42,896 nt of DNA from Clostridiales bacterium. GTDB taxonomy: Bacteria; Bacillota; Clostridia; Christensenellales; Borkfalkiaceae. Location of the stretch: positions 1-42,896 of the forward strand of contig SVIN01000015.1 in the NCBI GenBank assembly GCA_015069495.1. The letters are read 5' to 3'. Each line of letters starts with the position of its first letter. Position 1 is the stretch's first letter. The translations under genes were made by a program, and so were the position numbers. Shown here in pieces: positions 31,084 through 39,542 of the stretch. The notes beneath the pieces are model-generated. The model did no database searches, was not told where the DNA came from, and was given only the letters and a program-made list of their open reading frames with translations.

Positions 31084-32304
31084 ATGTGGAATGAGAAAAG
31101 TTTGCAACCAGAGTTGGTCAAAATCCGCCGTTATTTACACAAGCATGCCGAAGTCGGTTTCCATTTGGAAAAAACGAATGATTTTATCTGTAAAAAATTG
31201 ACCGAGTACGGTTACCGCCCACAGCCTTGCGGGCGCGCGGGGATTGTTGCGACTGTCGGAAAATCAGGGAAAACGTTTTTACTCCGCGCGGATACGGACG
31301 GCTTGCCTATCCCCGAGCAAACGGGGCTTTCTTACGCTTGTACAACTGGTCAAATGCACGCTTGCGGACATGATATGCATACTGCCATGTTGTTGGGGGC
31401 GGCGAAACTCTTGAAAATTCATGAAAAAGAGTTGCGCGGTAGAGTGAAACTCTTATTCCAACCCGCTGAGGAATTGTTGGAAGGTGCAAAAGAGATGATA
31501 GAAAACGGCGTTTTGGACAATCCGAAACCGAATGCGGCAATGATGATTCACGTATTGGCAGGGACGCCTTTGCCTGCGGGGACAGCGGTGGTTGCAAAAG
31601 GCGTCAGTGCGCCTGCCGCCGATTACTTTACCATCACGGTACAAGGCAAGGGGTGTCATGGTGCGGCGCCTTGGAACGGCGTGGATGCTTTGACGGTTGC
31701 GGCACGGATTTTGCTTGGGTTAGAGGAGTTGTCAGCGCGGGAAATTTCCGTGGCGAATACTGCCGTTTTGACGGTGGGAAAAATCGAGTGCGAGGGCGCG
31801 GATAATGCGATTTCTGACCGCGTTGCGTTGAAAGGGACTCTGCGTTCCTTTGACGAGGATACGAGGAAAACTATCAAAAAACGCATGGAAGCAATTGCGC
31901 GTTACACCGCGAAAGGGTTTCGTGCAACGGCAGAGGTTGCTTATGGGGGCGGGTGTCCAACCTTGGTCAACGATGAGGGGTTGGCTCTGCACACCGAGCG
32001 GGTTTTTGGGGAATATTTCGGCACGGAGACGGTGTATAATTCGACCGCGCTTGGCGGTGACGTGCGCGCGGGACAGGGCGGTTCGGAAGACTTTGCGTAC
32101 TTTACCCATAAAATTCCGTCCGTTATGGTGGCAATTTCCGCGGGCGGTGACAAGGCGGGGAGCGGGTATCCGTTGCACCATCCAAAGGTGGTTTTTGAGG
32201 AAGGGATTTTGGCGAAAGGGGCTACCATGTACGCGTTGAATGCGTATAAGTGGTTGCAAAATGCCGAGAAAATCGGGCAAAAAGGGGAAAATACGGAAGC
32301 TTGA
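31084..32304 (+). CDS. M20-family amidohydrolase (N-acyl amino acid / hippurate hydrolase type)
   Basis: The product of about 406 residues carries M20D metallopeptidase motifs: LLRADTDGLPIPEQTG, MHACGHDMHTAMLLGAAKLL, FQPAEELLEGAKEM, a lid domain (ITVQGKGCHGAAPWNGVDAL), and the late GYPLHHPKVVFEE histidine. These bind two metal ions and hydrolyse N-acyl or N-benzoyl amino acids in the cytoplasm; the exact substrate is open. The start is uncertain. ATG at 31084 begins closest to the family pattern (MWNEKSLQPELVKIRR) but lacks a clear ribosome site. ATG at 31039 follows AGAGGGGG and would add 15 residues next to the repeat block. Confidence 0.87.
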   Translation: MWNEKSLQPELVKIRRYLHKHAEVGFHLEKTNDFICKKLTEYGYRPQPCGRAGIVATVGKSGKTFLLRADTDGLPIPEQTGLSYACTTGQMHACGHDMHTAMLLGAAKLLKIHEKELRGRVKLLFQPAEELLEGAKEMIENGVLDNPKPNAAMMIHVLAGTPLPAGTAVVAKGVSAPAADYFTITVQGKGCHGAAPWNGVDALTVAARILLGLEELSAREISVANTAVLTVGKIECEGADNAISDRVALKGTLRSFDEDTRKTIKKRMEAIARYTAKGFRATAEVAYGGGCPTLVNDEGLALHTERVFGEYFGTETVYNSTALGGDVRAGQGGSEDFAYFTHKIPSVMVAISAGGDKAGSGYPLHHPKVVFEEGILAKGATMYALNAYKWLQNAEKIGQKGENTEA

Positions 32305-32380
32305 AAAATAACATTTTTTATCATTCTTTTGTGAAAAAATAACAAAGCGAAAAAAAACTGAAAAAAATTACCTTGAACGA

Positions 32381-32409
32381 TTGCTTTTTTGGATTCTTTC
32401 TGTTATAAT
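32381..32409 (+). promoter_or_regulatory. Sigma-A promoter of the purine operon / leader RNA
   Basis: TTGCTT (32381-32386), 17-bp spacer, TATAAT (32404-32409). Transcription should start near 32416, about 205 bases before purE. Confidence 0.88.
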
Positions 32410-32437
32410 AATGTAAGTAGGTCGGTGGGAAAACAAG

Positions 32438-32563
32438 ATGAGTATTTACGAACAGTACGTGAGGTTTGCCATGAAACGTTTGCAAGGACTGAAAAATGCA
32501 ATGATGACGGGCTGTTTTTCGCACGCAAAACTGTGGGCAATTTCCACCATAAAATCAGTATAA
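32438..32563 (+). CDS. Possible 41-codon leader peptide ORF
   Basis: ATG at 32438 opens a frame (MSIYEQYVRFAMKRLQGLKN...) that ends at TAA 32561-32563, three bases before the terminator stem at 32567. The ribosome site is poor (GGTGGGAAAACAAG). If translated, ribosome position could govern the terminator; if the region is a 6S-like RNA, the frame is accidental. Confidence 0.3.
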   Translation: MSIYEQYVRFAMKRLQGLKNAMMTGCFSHAKLWAISTIKSV

Positions 32564-32566
32564 TAT

Positions 32567-32603
32567 TGGAGCGCATGGAGAATTTGCGCTCCATTTTTAA
32601 TTT
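32567..32603 (+). terminator. Terminator / attenuator directly upstream of purE
   Basis: TGGAGCGCA (32567-32575) pairs with TGCGCTCCA (32585-32593), followed by TTTTTAATTT. It stands 17 bases before the purE start, so operon transcription must read through it or start downstream, and no second promoter with a good -35 was found. Confidence 0.85.
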
Positions 32604-32620
32604 CGAAAAGGAGAAACACA

Positions 32621-33109
32621 ATGAGCAAAGTCGGTATTTTAATGGGCAGTAAGTCGGATTTTGACGTGGTAAAACCTGCGGTAAACGTGTTGAAGAAATT
32701 TGGGGTAGAAACGGAAGTTCGCGTAATTTCCGCACACCGTACTCCTGATGAAGCGCACGAGTTTGCTTCCACAGCAAAACAGCGCGGGATTGAGGTGTTG
32801 ATTTGCGCGGCGGGCAAAGCGGCTCACCTTGGCGGTGTCATCGCGGCGATGACTACGTTGCCAGTGATTGGTTTACCCGTGAAAACGGATATGATGGGCG
32901 GGTTGGACAGTTTGCTTTCCATTGTGCAAATGCCTGCGGGGATTCCCGTGGCAACCGTCGGCGTAAACGGCGGTGAAAATGCGGGCTTGCTCGCGTTGCA
33001 GATTTTGGGCATCAAGTACCCCGAAATTGAAAAGCAGTTGGCGGATTATAAAATCGCGATGAGAGAGAAAATTAACGCGGACGACGAAGCTTTACAAACA
33101 CTGCTTTGA
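32621..33109 (+). CDS. purE: N5-carboxyaminoimidazole ribonucleotide mutase PurE
   Basis: The 162-residue product shows ILMGSKSDFDVV, VRVISAHRTPDEAHEF with the catalytic histidine, and AGKAAHLGGVIAAMTTLPVIG. It interconverts carboxylated aminoimidazole ribonucleotides in de novo IMP synthesis. AAAAGGAG lies before the ATG. No purK is seen in the window, so whether this enzyme acts on N5-CAIR (class I) or directly on AIR plus CO2 (class II) is not settled by context. It opens the operon after an attenuator-like hairpin. Confidence 0.96.
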   Translation: MSKVGILMGSKSDFDVVKPAVNVLKKFGVETEVRVISAHRTPDEAHEFASTAKQRGIEVLICAAGKAAHLGGVIAAMTTLPVIGLPVKTDMMGGLDSLLSIVQMPAGIPVATVGVNGGENAGLLALQILGIKYPEIEKQLADYKIAMREKINADDEALQTLL

Positions 33110-33220
33110 AAAGCGTCGCAATACGGCGTCATGTTTGCGTTTCCCCTTAGTTACGTACGTCCTTGTACGCGCCTGTCGGGGAATCCGCACATTCCTTGTC
33201 TTGCTCGCTTTTGAAAGCAG
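33101..33220 (+). repeat. Imperfect long inverted repeat between purE and purC
   Basis: CTGCTTTGAAAAGCG (33101-33115), spanning the purE stop codon, is complementary to CGCTTTTGAAAGCAG (33206-33220) at 14 of 15 positions. Nested TTCCCC (33141-33146) pairs with GGGGAA (33178-33183), with GTACG repeats in the centre. The ~120-nt RNA hairpin would sit between the first two genes of the operon. No target-site duplication is visible. Confidence 0.75.
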
Positions 33221-33297
33221 TAAACTTTATGCGTGAAATTTTACAACTTTTACATTTTACAATCAAGAAAAAAATAAATTTTTAATGGAGATATATC

Positions 33298-34008
33298 ATG
33301 GAAAAAAGAGCACAACTTTATGAAGGAAAAGCAAAAAAAGTATATGCAACGGATGACAGCGCGTTGGTTATCGTATCCTACAAGGATGACGCAACGGCTT
33401 TCAACGGTTTGAAAAAAGGTACGATTGAAGGTAAGGGCGTTATCAACAACAAAATGAGCAACTTCCTTATGCAGATTTTGGAAAAGGAAGGGGTTAAGAC
33501 GCACTTTGTCGAAGAACTTTCCGAACGCGATACCCTTGTTAAAAAGGTAAGCATTTTACCTTTGGAAGTGATTATCCGTAACATTTCCGCTGGTTCGTTC
33601 GCGAAACATTACGGCGTAAAAGAAGGTATCGTTTTCGCTGAACCCACCATCGAGTTCTCCTACAAAAACGATGATTTGGGCGATCCTTTGCTCAACGAAT
33701 ATCACGCGCTTGCGCTTGGTCTTGCAACGAAAGACGAAATTGCATTGGTAAAATCCATGGCGTTCAAAATCAACGAAGTTTTGAAAGAATACTTCAAGAA
33801 ACTCAACGTTACCTTGGTTGACTTCAAAATCGAATTTGGTAAAACGGTGGACGGTGAAATCGTTCTCGCTGATGAAATTTCCCCCGATACCTGCCGTTTC
33901 TGGGATTCGACGACGGGCGAAAAATTGGATAAAGACCGTTTCCGTCGCGACCTTGGCGGTGTAGAAGGCGCTTACCAAGAAATGATGAGAAGATTGATGG
34001 GAGAATAA
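33298..34008 (+). CDS. purC: SAICAR synthetase PurC
   Basis: The 236-residue product has [14 protein letters not shown], then [40 protein letters not shown] and [19 protein letters not shown], all standard for PurC. It ligates aspartate to CAIR using ATP. It follows purE after a structured 188-base gap that includes the inverted repeat, and AATGGAG precedes its ATG. It is one base from purF. Confidence 0.97.
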   Translation: MEKRAQLYEGKAKKVYATDDSALVIVSYKDDATAFNGLKKGTIEGKGVINNKMSNFLMQILEKEGVKTHFVEELSERDTLVKKVSILPLEVIIRNISAGSFAKHYGVKEGIVFAEPTIEFSYKNDDLGDPLLNEYHALALGLATKDEIALVKSMAFKINEVLKEYFKKLNVTLVDFKIEFGKTVDGEIVLADEISPDTCRFWDSTTGEKLDKDRFRRDLGGVEGAYQEMMRRLMGE

Positions 34009-34009
34009 T

Positions 34010-35419
34010 ATGGCTGTATTCGGGATTTTCGGCACGGAAACGGCAAACGTTGCGTCCAGTGTTTATTACGGGTTGTATGCTTTACAGCACCGCGGGCAAG
34101 CTTCCTGCGGTATCGTGGTAAACGATGACGGCGTGTTCCACGTTTATAAGGATTCCGGGTTGGTAAACGAAGTATTTACACCCAACGTATTAAACGCTCT
34201 TGGTTTAGGGCAAATTGCAATCGGCAACGTACGTTATGGTACGGTGGACACAAAAGACCGTATCAATGCCGAACCCATCGTGGTTAATCACAACAAGGGC
34301 CGTATGGCGATTTCCTTGGACGGTAAGCTGGTCAACGGTGCCGAACTCAAACGTGAAATGGAATTGCAGGGTTCGATTTTCCACACGGGTAACGACGCAG
34401 AAATTATTTCTGCCGTTATCATCAAAGAACGTATCCAATCTTCTTCCATCGAAGAAGCGGTATGTAAAGCGGTGTCGCGTTTGAAAGGTGCGTATTCCTT
34501 GTTAATTATGTCCCCGCAGAAATTGATTGCGGTGCGCGATATCCAAGGCATGCACCCGCTGTGTTTCGGAAAACGCAACGACGGCGAATACGTTATCGCA
34601 AGCGAATCTTGCGCGTTGAACTCTGTCAGCGCAAACCTTATCCGCGACGTGAAACCTGGTGAAATCATGGTATTCACCAAAGACGGTATACGTTCCATTG
34701 AAGACCATTGCGGTAAAGTAGGCGAACGCCTTTGCGTGTTTGAATATTTATACACGGCGCGTCCCGACTCGGTAATCGCGGATTGTTCGGTACACTTGGC
34801 ACGAAAACGCGCGGGGGCAATGCTTGCCAAGGCGCACCCTGTAGAAGCGGACGTTGTTATCGGCGCGCCCGATTCTGGGATTGACGCAGCAATCGGTTAC
34901 GCGGAAGAATCGGGGATTCCTTACGGGTTAGGGCTGATTAAAAATAAATATATCGGCAGAACCTTCATCGACCCTGGTCAAAACGTGCGCGAGGATAAAG
35001 TGCGTATCAAGTTAAACCCCGTTCGCGAAACCATCGAAGGCAAGCGCGTTATTTTGGTGGACGACTCGATTGTGCGCGGTACGACTTGTACTCGCGTGGT
35101 GAAACTTTTGCGCGACGCAGGTGCGAAAGAAATTCACATTCGCTCCTCTGCACCTGAATTTTTGAATATCTGTTACTATGGTACGGATATTGGTTCGAAA
35201 GCGGAATTGATTGCATGCAAGTACACAACGGAAGAAATGGCGAAAATCTTCGGTGCGGATTCGGTAGGATTCTTACCGATACAAGACGTTTTCAAGTTGG
35301 CGGAATCGGGCAAGTGCAAAGGTTACTGCGCGGCGTGCTTCAATGGGGATTATCCGACGGAAATTCCACAGGATACGGACAATAAATACGATTATAAAAT
35401 TTCCGAAAATAAAAATTAA
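34010..35419 (+). CDS. purF: Amidophosphoribosyltransferase PurF lacking the glutaminase nucleophile
   Basis: The 469-residue product is PurF over its length: YYGLYALQHRGQASCGIVV, IAVRDIQGMHPLCFG, the PRPP loop VILVDDSIVRGTTC, and C-terminal cysteines CKGYCAACFNGDYP like the iron-sulfur ligands of Bacillus-type PurF. The N terminus reads MAVFGIFG where the family has (M)CGVFGI, so the N-terminal catalytic cysteine is missing. No alternative upstream start can supply it, because an in-frame TGA lies at 33995-33997. The oxyanion-hole stretch, usually LAHNGNLVN, reads ISLDGKLVN. The synthase half looks intact. It may use free ammonia or a separate glutaminase. It begins one base after purC. Confidence 0.92.
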   Translation: MAVFGIFGTETANVASSVYYGLYALQHRGQASCGIVVNDDGVFHVYKDSGLVNEVFTPNVLNALGLGQIAIGNVRYGTVDTKDRINAEPIVVNHNKGRMAISLDGKLVNGAELKREMELQGSIFHTGNDAEIISAVIIKERIQSSSIEEAVCKAVSRLKGAYSLLIMSPQKLIAVRDIQGMHPLCFGKRNDGEYVIASESCALNSVSANLIRDVKPGEIMVFTKDGIRSIEDHCGKVGERLCVFEYLYTARPDSVIADCSVHLARKRAGAMLAKAHPVEADVVIGAPDSGIDAAIGYAEESGIPYGLGLIKNKYIGRTFIDPGQNVREDKVRIKLNPVRETIEGKRVILVDDSIVRGTTCTRVVKLLRDAGAKEIHIRSSAPEFLNICYYGTDIGSKAELIACKYTTEEMAKIFGADSVGFLPIQDVFKLAESGKCKGYCAACFNGDYPTEIPQDTDNKYDYKISENKN

Positions 35420-35437
35420 CAAAGGGAGAAACAGACA

Positions 35438-36463
35438 ATGGCGATTTCCTATAAAGATAGCGGCGTAGACGTAACCAGAGGTTATAAAGCCGTAGAATTG
35501 ATGAAAAAACACGTAAAATCCACCTACGATAACAACGTTATCGGCGACCTTGGTTCGTTTGGCGGATTCTACTCGATTGCGGGCGAAAAAATGGAAGAAC
35601 CCGTTTTGGTTGCTGGTACGGACGGTGTTGGTACGAAATTGAAATACGCGTTCTTGCTTGAAAAACACGACACCATCGGTATCGATGCGGTGGCAATGTG
35701 CGTAAACGATATCGTGTGCCAAGGCGCAAAACCCTTGTTTTTCTTGGATTATTATGCATGCGGCAGACTTTACCCCGAATCGGAAGCGGACGTGGTCAAA
35801 GGGATTGCGGACGGCTGCCGTCAAGCGGGTTGCGCGTTGATTGGCGGTGAAACGGCGGAAATGCCCGGTTTCTACCCCGATGGCGAATACGACCTCGCAG
35901 GGTTTGCGGTTGGTATCGTGGATAAGAAAAAGGTTATCAACGGTAAAAATATTCAGGAAGGGGACGTTATCATCGGTTTGAAATCGACGGGCGTACATTC
36001 CAATGGGTATTCCCTTGTTCGTAAACTCTTTGGCGACAGCGACAAAGCGGCGTTGGAAGCGTACGATGAAGAGTTGGGCGCATCCGCGGCAGAAGTATTG
36101 CTCAAGCCCACCCGCATTTACGTAAAGAGCATTCTTGCCTTGATTGAAAAGGTAGAAGTAAAAGGCATCGCGCACATTACGGGCGGCGGTTTCATTGAAA
36201 ACGTGCCTCGTATTTTACCCGAAGGCGTTGCGGCTGAAATTGATAAAAACTCCTACGAAGTTCCCCCTGTATTCAAAGTAATGCAAAAGCGCGCAGGGAT
36301 CACCGACGAACAGATTTACAACACCTTTAATATGGGTATCGGTATGATGGTTGTGGTATCTCCTGAAAACGTGGAAACGGCAATCGAATCCTTGAAATCC
36401 ACGGGTGAAGACGTGGCGGTTATCGGTAAGATTGTAAAGGGCAGCGGAGTTATTTTGAAATGA
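35438..36463 (+). CDS. purM: AIR synthetase PurM
   Basis: The 341-residue product has SYKDSGVDVTRGYKAVE, LVAGTDGVGTKLKYAF, AMCVNDIVCQGAKPLFFLDY, IGGETAEMPGFY and STGVHSNGYSLVRKL, the usual PurM motifs. It closes the imidazole ring of FGAM to AIR with ATP. AAAGGGAG precedes the ATG. Its last four bases overlap the purN start (ATGA), indicating coupled translation. Confidence 0.97.
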   Translation: MAISYKDSGVDVTRGYKAVELMKKHVKSTYDNNVIGDLGSFGGFYSIAGEKMEEPVLVAGTDGVGTKLKYAFLLEKHDTIGIDAVAMCVNDIVCQGAKPLFFLDYYACGRLYPESEADVVKGIADGCRQAGCALIGGETAEMPGFYPDGEYDLAGFAVGIVDKKKVINGKNIQEGDVIIGLKSTGVHSNGYSLVRKLFGDSDKAALEAYDEELGASAAEVLLKPTRIYVKSILALIEKVEVKGIAHITGGGFIENVPRILPEGVAAEIDKNSYEVPPVFKVMQKRAGITDEQIYNTFNMGIGMMVVVSPENVETAIESLKSTGEDVAVIGKIVKGSGVILK

Positions 36464-37071
36464 AAAAAATAGCAGTTTTCGCATCTGGCGGCGGTACGGA
36501 TTTTCAGTCGGTTATCGACGCCAACGAACGCGAACAATTTTGCGTCATCGAATACCTGGTAGCCTCAAAACCCGAAATCGGTGCGATTGAGCGCGCTCAA
36601 AAACACGGTATCAAACCCTTGGTATTCGACAAGCAAACGGAAACGAAAGATCAGTTTTACACCCGCGTTGCGCAGACGTTAAAAGCGGCGGGGGTAGAAT
36701 ATATTGTGCTTGCAGGTTGGTTGTTGGTTGTACCCGCAAGTTTTATCAATGAATTTGAAAATGCGATTATCAACATTCACCCTTCGCTGATTCCTTCCTT
36801 CTGCGGTATGGGCTATTACGGTATTCACGTGCATGAAAAGGCGATTGAATACGGTGTAAAACTCAGCGGTGCGACGGTGCATTTTGTGGAAGCGGACGTG
36901 GACGGCGGGGCCATTTTGATGCAACGCGCGGTCGAGGTTTTACCTGATGATACGCCGCAGGATTTGCAGGCACGTATTTTGAAGGAAGAACATAAAATGT
37001 TGCCCGAATGTGTGAAATTGCTTTGCCAAGGCAAAGTAAAAAAAGAGGGCAGAGTTGTACGCTTTCTATAA
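36460..37071 (+). CDS. purN: GAR transformylase PurN
   Basis: The 203-residue product has VFASGGGTDFQSVID at the N terminus, INIHPSLIPSFCGMGYYG with the catalytic His and Asn neighbourhood, and SGATVHFVEADVDGGAILMQ with the conserved Asp. It uses 10-formyltetrahydrofolate to formylate GAR. The gene overlaps purM by four bases. The purH gene that commonly follows purN is absent here. Confidence 0.95.
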   Translation: MKKIAVFASGGGTDFQSVIDANEREQFCVIEYLVASKPEIGAIERAQKHGIKPLVFDKQTETKDQFYTRVAQTLKAAGVEYIVLAGWLLVVPASFINEFENAIINIHPSLIPSFCGMGYYGIHVHEKAIEYGVKLSGATVHFVEADVDGGAILMQRAVEVLPDDTPQDLQARILKEEHKMLPECVKLLCQGKVKKEGRVVRFL

Positions 37072-37103
37072 AGGCGTGAGAAAAAATAAACGGAGAACGA
37101 TAA

Positions 37104-38378
37104 ATGAACGTTTTGGTGATTGGTAACGGCGGCCGCGAACACGCCGTCATTCAGGCGCTTGCAAAATCGCCCAAGGTAGACAAAATTTACGCCATGAAAG
37201 GCAATGCAGGGATTGCGGAACTTGCCGAACTTGTCAACGTCGATTATTGCGATGTAAAAGCGGTGGGCGATTGGGTGGACGCGCATAAGGAAATCGACTT
37301 TACAGTGGTAACCCCCGACGATCCTTTGGCTCTTGGTTTGGTAGACGAATTGGAAAGCCGCGGACATCGCGCGTTTGGCCCTCGTAAAAATGCGGCAATC
37401 ATCGAAGCGAGTAAAGCGTTTTCCAAGGAACTCATGAAAAAATACAACATTCCCACAGCGCAATACGCAACGTTTAGCGATTATGCGGAAGCGAAGTCGT
37501 ACGTGGAAACCTGCGATATCCCCGTGGTTTTGAAGGCGGACGGACTTGCGCTTGGCAAAGGGGTTTTGATTTGCAAAACCCGCGAAGAAGCGTTGCAGGG
37601 TTTGGAAGAAATGATGCTCGAATCCAAGTTTGGTTCGGCGGGCAGTAAAGTGGTTGTGGAAGAATTCTTGGAAGGCCCCGAGGTTTCCTGCCTTGCGTTC
37701 ACGGACGGCAAAACGATAAAACCGATGATTACCAGCTGTGATCACAAGCGTGCTTTGGACAACGACGAAGGCTTAAACACGGGTGGTATGGGTACGTTTT
37801 CTCCTGCTCCTTTCTTCGGTGAACAGTCCGCAAAAGAGATCATGGAAAAGATCATGGTGCCTACCATGTACGCGATGAATGCGGAAAACCGCACTTTTAA
37901 AGGTGTTTTGTATTTCGGTTTGATGAAGACGAAAGACGGATATAAAGTCATCGAATACAACGCTCGTTTCGGTGATCCTGAAACGCAGGTTATTCTGCCC
38001 ATGCTCAAAACCGACCTCATGGAAATTTTCGAAGCGATCGTGGACGAACGTTTGGACGAGGTAAATATCGAATGGCAAGACGGTGCGTGCGCGTGCTTGG
38101 TCTTGGCGAGCGGCGGTTATCCTGAAGCGTATGCAAAGGGGAAAGAAATCACGATTGGCGATTTGGATGAAGACGTGATTTTGTGTCACGCAGGTACGGC
38201 GATGAAAGACGGTAAGTTGGTTACCAGCGGCGGCAGAGTGCTCGGTGTGTGCGCGCGCGGTAAAGATATTGAGGACGCTCGCAGAAAAGTTTACGCCAAC
38301 GCAGAAAAAATTCACTTTGACGGCATGTACTACCGCAAGGACATCGGTATCAAATATAGAGATATAATAAAGGAATGA
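37104..38378 (+). CDS. purD: GAR synthetase PurD
   Basis: The 424-residue ATP-grasp enzyme has MNVLVIGNGGREHAVIQAL, GPRKNAAIIEASKAFSKELM, VVLKADGLALGKGV, VVVEEFLEGPEVSCLAF, GGMGTFSPAPF and EYNARFGDPETQVILP. It joins glycine to phosphoribosylamine. ACGGAG lies before the ATG. The stop codon overlaps the start of the lipoprotein gene (ATGA at 38375-38378). Confidence 0.97.
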   Translation: MNVLVIGNGGREHAVIQALAKSPKVDKIYAMKGNAGIAELAELVNVDYCDVKAVGDWVDAHKEIDFTVVTPDDPLALGLVDELESRGHRAFGPRKNAAIIEASKAFSKELMKKYNIPTAQYATFSDYAEAKSYVETCDIPVVLKADGLALGKGVLICKTREEALQGLEEMMLESKFGSAGSKVVVEEFLEGPEVSCLAFTDGKTIKPMITSCDHKRALDNDEGLNTGGMGTFSPAPFFGEQSAKEIMEKIMVPTMYAMNAENRTFKGVLYFGLMKTKDGYKVIEYNARFGDPETQVILPMLKTDLMEIFEAIVDERLDEVNIEWQDGACACLVLASGGYPEAYAKGKEITIGDLDEDVILCHAGTAMKDGKLVTSGGRVLGVCARGKDIEDARRKVYANAEKIHFDGMYYRKDIGIKYRDIIKE

Positions 38379-39520
38379 TAGGGCGGATTAAAAAGAAGGT
38401 TTGCGTGCTAACGGCAGCCTTACTTGCATTGACAACCTTTTCTTCCTGCGGTATTGGCGGTAAGGGAAACGATGTTGCTAGTAGTATTCGGGAGGAAACG
38501 GTGATGTTGACCATAACGGAATCGCGCAATGTTGCAGTGCCCTATATTCCCGCAGTGAAAAACTATTTAGAGGCGGGGGCGTCGGCGAACGTCAGCGATT
38601 ACGGCGGGGCGAACAACCAATACAGAGGGGTAAAAATCTCGTGGCAGTGCGACTTGGATAAGGTCGCGTATTATACAGTAGAGTATGCCACAAAGGCGGA
38701 TTATACGGACGCGCTCTGCGAAAGAGTGACGGAAAACACCTCTTTAGAGCTTTTCAATTTGTACAAGGCGACAATATATTACGTGCGCGTTACGGCATAC
38801 GGCACCAACGATGAAGTGTTTGCGCAGGCGGAAAGTACGTTGGAGACAACGGACGTAGGGCCTCGATTTATGAAGGTGGATGGTATTTATAACGTGCGCG
38901 ATCTTGGCGGTTATATAACGCAGGATGGTAAACGGACGGTTCAAGGCATATTGTATCGCGGCGGATCGTTGACGCCTGCGGACATCTTTCCGCATAACTT
39001 AACCGACGTCGGGAAAGTATATATGCGCGACGTGATGGGGATTAAGACGGAGATTGATTTCCGCTCAATCGCAGAAGCGGGCGGTCACGTGGTTAGTCCG
39101 ATTCCCGGCGCAAATCTCGTTTACATTACAATCGGCGGTTACGCGGATGCATTTGGTGGGTATGCGCAAGCTTATAAGGAATTCTTTTCCATGCTTGCTG
39201 TGAAAGAAAATTATCCCATTTACATGCATTGTACAGGCGGTGCGGATCGTACGGGGACGGCTTCCTTCCTTTTAAATGCGTTGCTTGGCGTGTCGGAGTT
39301 AGAGTGCGTGCAAGATTATGAATTGACGACTTTTTCTATCTATAACGCGCGCAATACAAAACGAGGACCGTATGCAAAATATTACCAAGACTTCCGCGAA
39401 AAATTGGATACTTATGCAGGGGATACCTTGCAGGAAAAAGTAGAATCCTACCTCGCGGAGATTGGATTAACTGAAACAGAAATTGACAATATCAAGGCAA
39501 TTATGCGTGGAGAAAAATAA
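38375..39520 (+). CDS. Tyrosine-phosphatase-like lipoprotein embedded in the purine operon
   Basis: The 381-residue product has a lipoprotein signal (MIGRIKKK, hydrophobic stretch, FSSC with Cys25). A beta-rich domain (~60-150, fibronectin-like) follows, then a Y_phosphatase3-type domain: VDGIYNVRDLGGY, ILYRGGSLT, IKTEIDFRS and the P-loop HCTGGADRTG with Cys286 and Arg292 in the CX5R arrangement. It would act outside the membrane as a phosphatase; the substrate is unknown. It overlaps the purD stop by four bases and lies 22 bases before purL, so it is cotranscribed with purine genes, where no such protein is normally needed. Confidence 0.88.
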   Translation: MIGRIKKKVCVLTAALLALTTFSSCGIGGKGNDVASSIREETVMLTITESRNVAVPYIPAVKNYLEAGASANVSDYGGANNQYRGVKISWQCDLDKVAYYTVEYATKADYTDALCERVTENTSLELFNLYKATIYYVRVTAYGTNDEVFAQAESTLETTDVGPRFMKVDGIYNVRDLGGYITQDGKRTVQGILYRGGSLTPADIFPHNLTDVGKVYMRDVMGIKTEIDFRSIAEAGGHVVSPIPGANLVYITIGGYADAFGGYAQAYKEFFSMLAVKENYPIYMHCTGGADRTGTASFLLNALLGVSELECVQDYELTTFSIYNARNTKRGPYAKYYQDFREKLDTYAGDTLQEKVESYLAEIGLTETEIDNIKAIMRGEK

Positions 39521-39542
39521 CAACGGAGAAAAAACAGACGAT

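Larger units (their letters stand above)
32416..32603 (+). ncRNA. Structured leader RNA upstream of purE; candidate 6S-type RNA or attenuator
   Basis: From the expected start near 32416 to the U-run after a terminator (32594-32603) the RNA is about 188 nt. GGTGGGAA (32424-32431) pairs with TTTCCACC (32541-32548). Inside this, ACAGT pairs with ACTGT, CGTG with CACG, and an apical TTGCA with TGCAA, forming a long rod with a large asymmetric internal loop on the 5' side. The size, rod shape, strong promoter, own terminator and purine-gene neighbour fit 6S RNA, whose gene lies beside purine genes in some phyla (as I recall, purK in cyanobacteria). A purine-operon attenuator is the alternative. 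It does not match the guanine or ZTP riboswitch cores. Confidence 0.45.

Noticed and set aside
32416-32600. Guanine or ZTP riboswitch before purE
   Set aside because: The conserved loop cores of neither class can be found in the leader.
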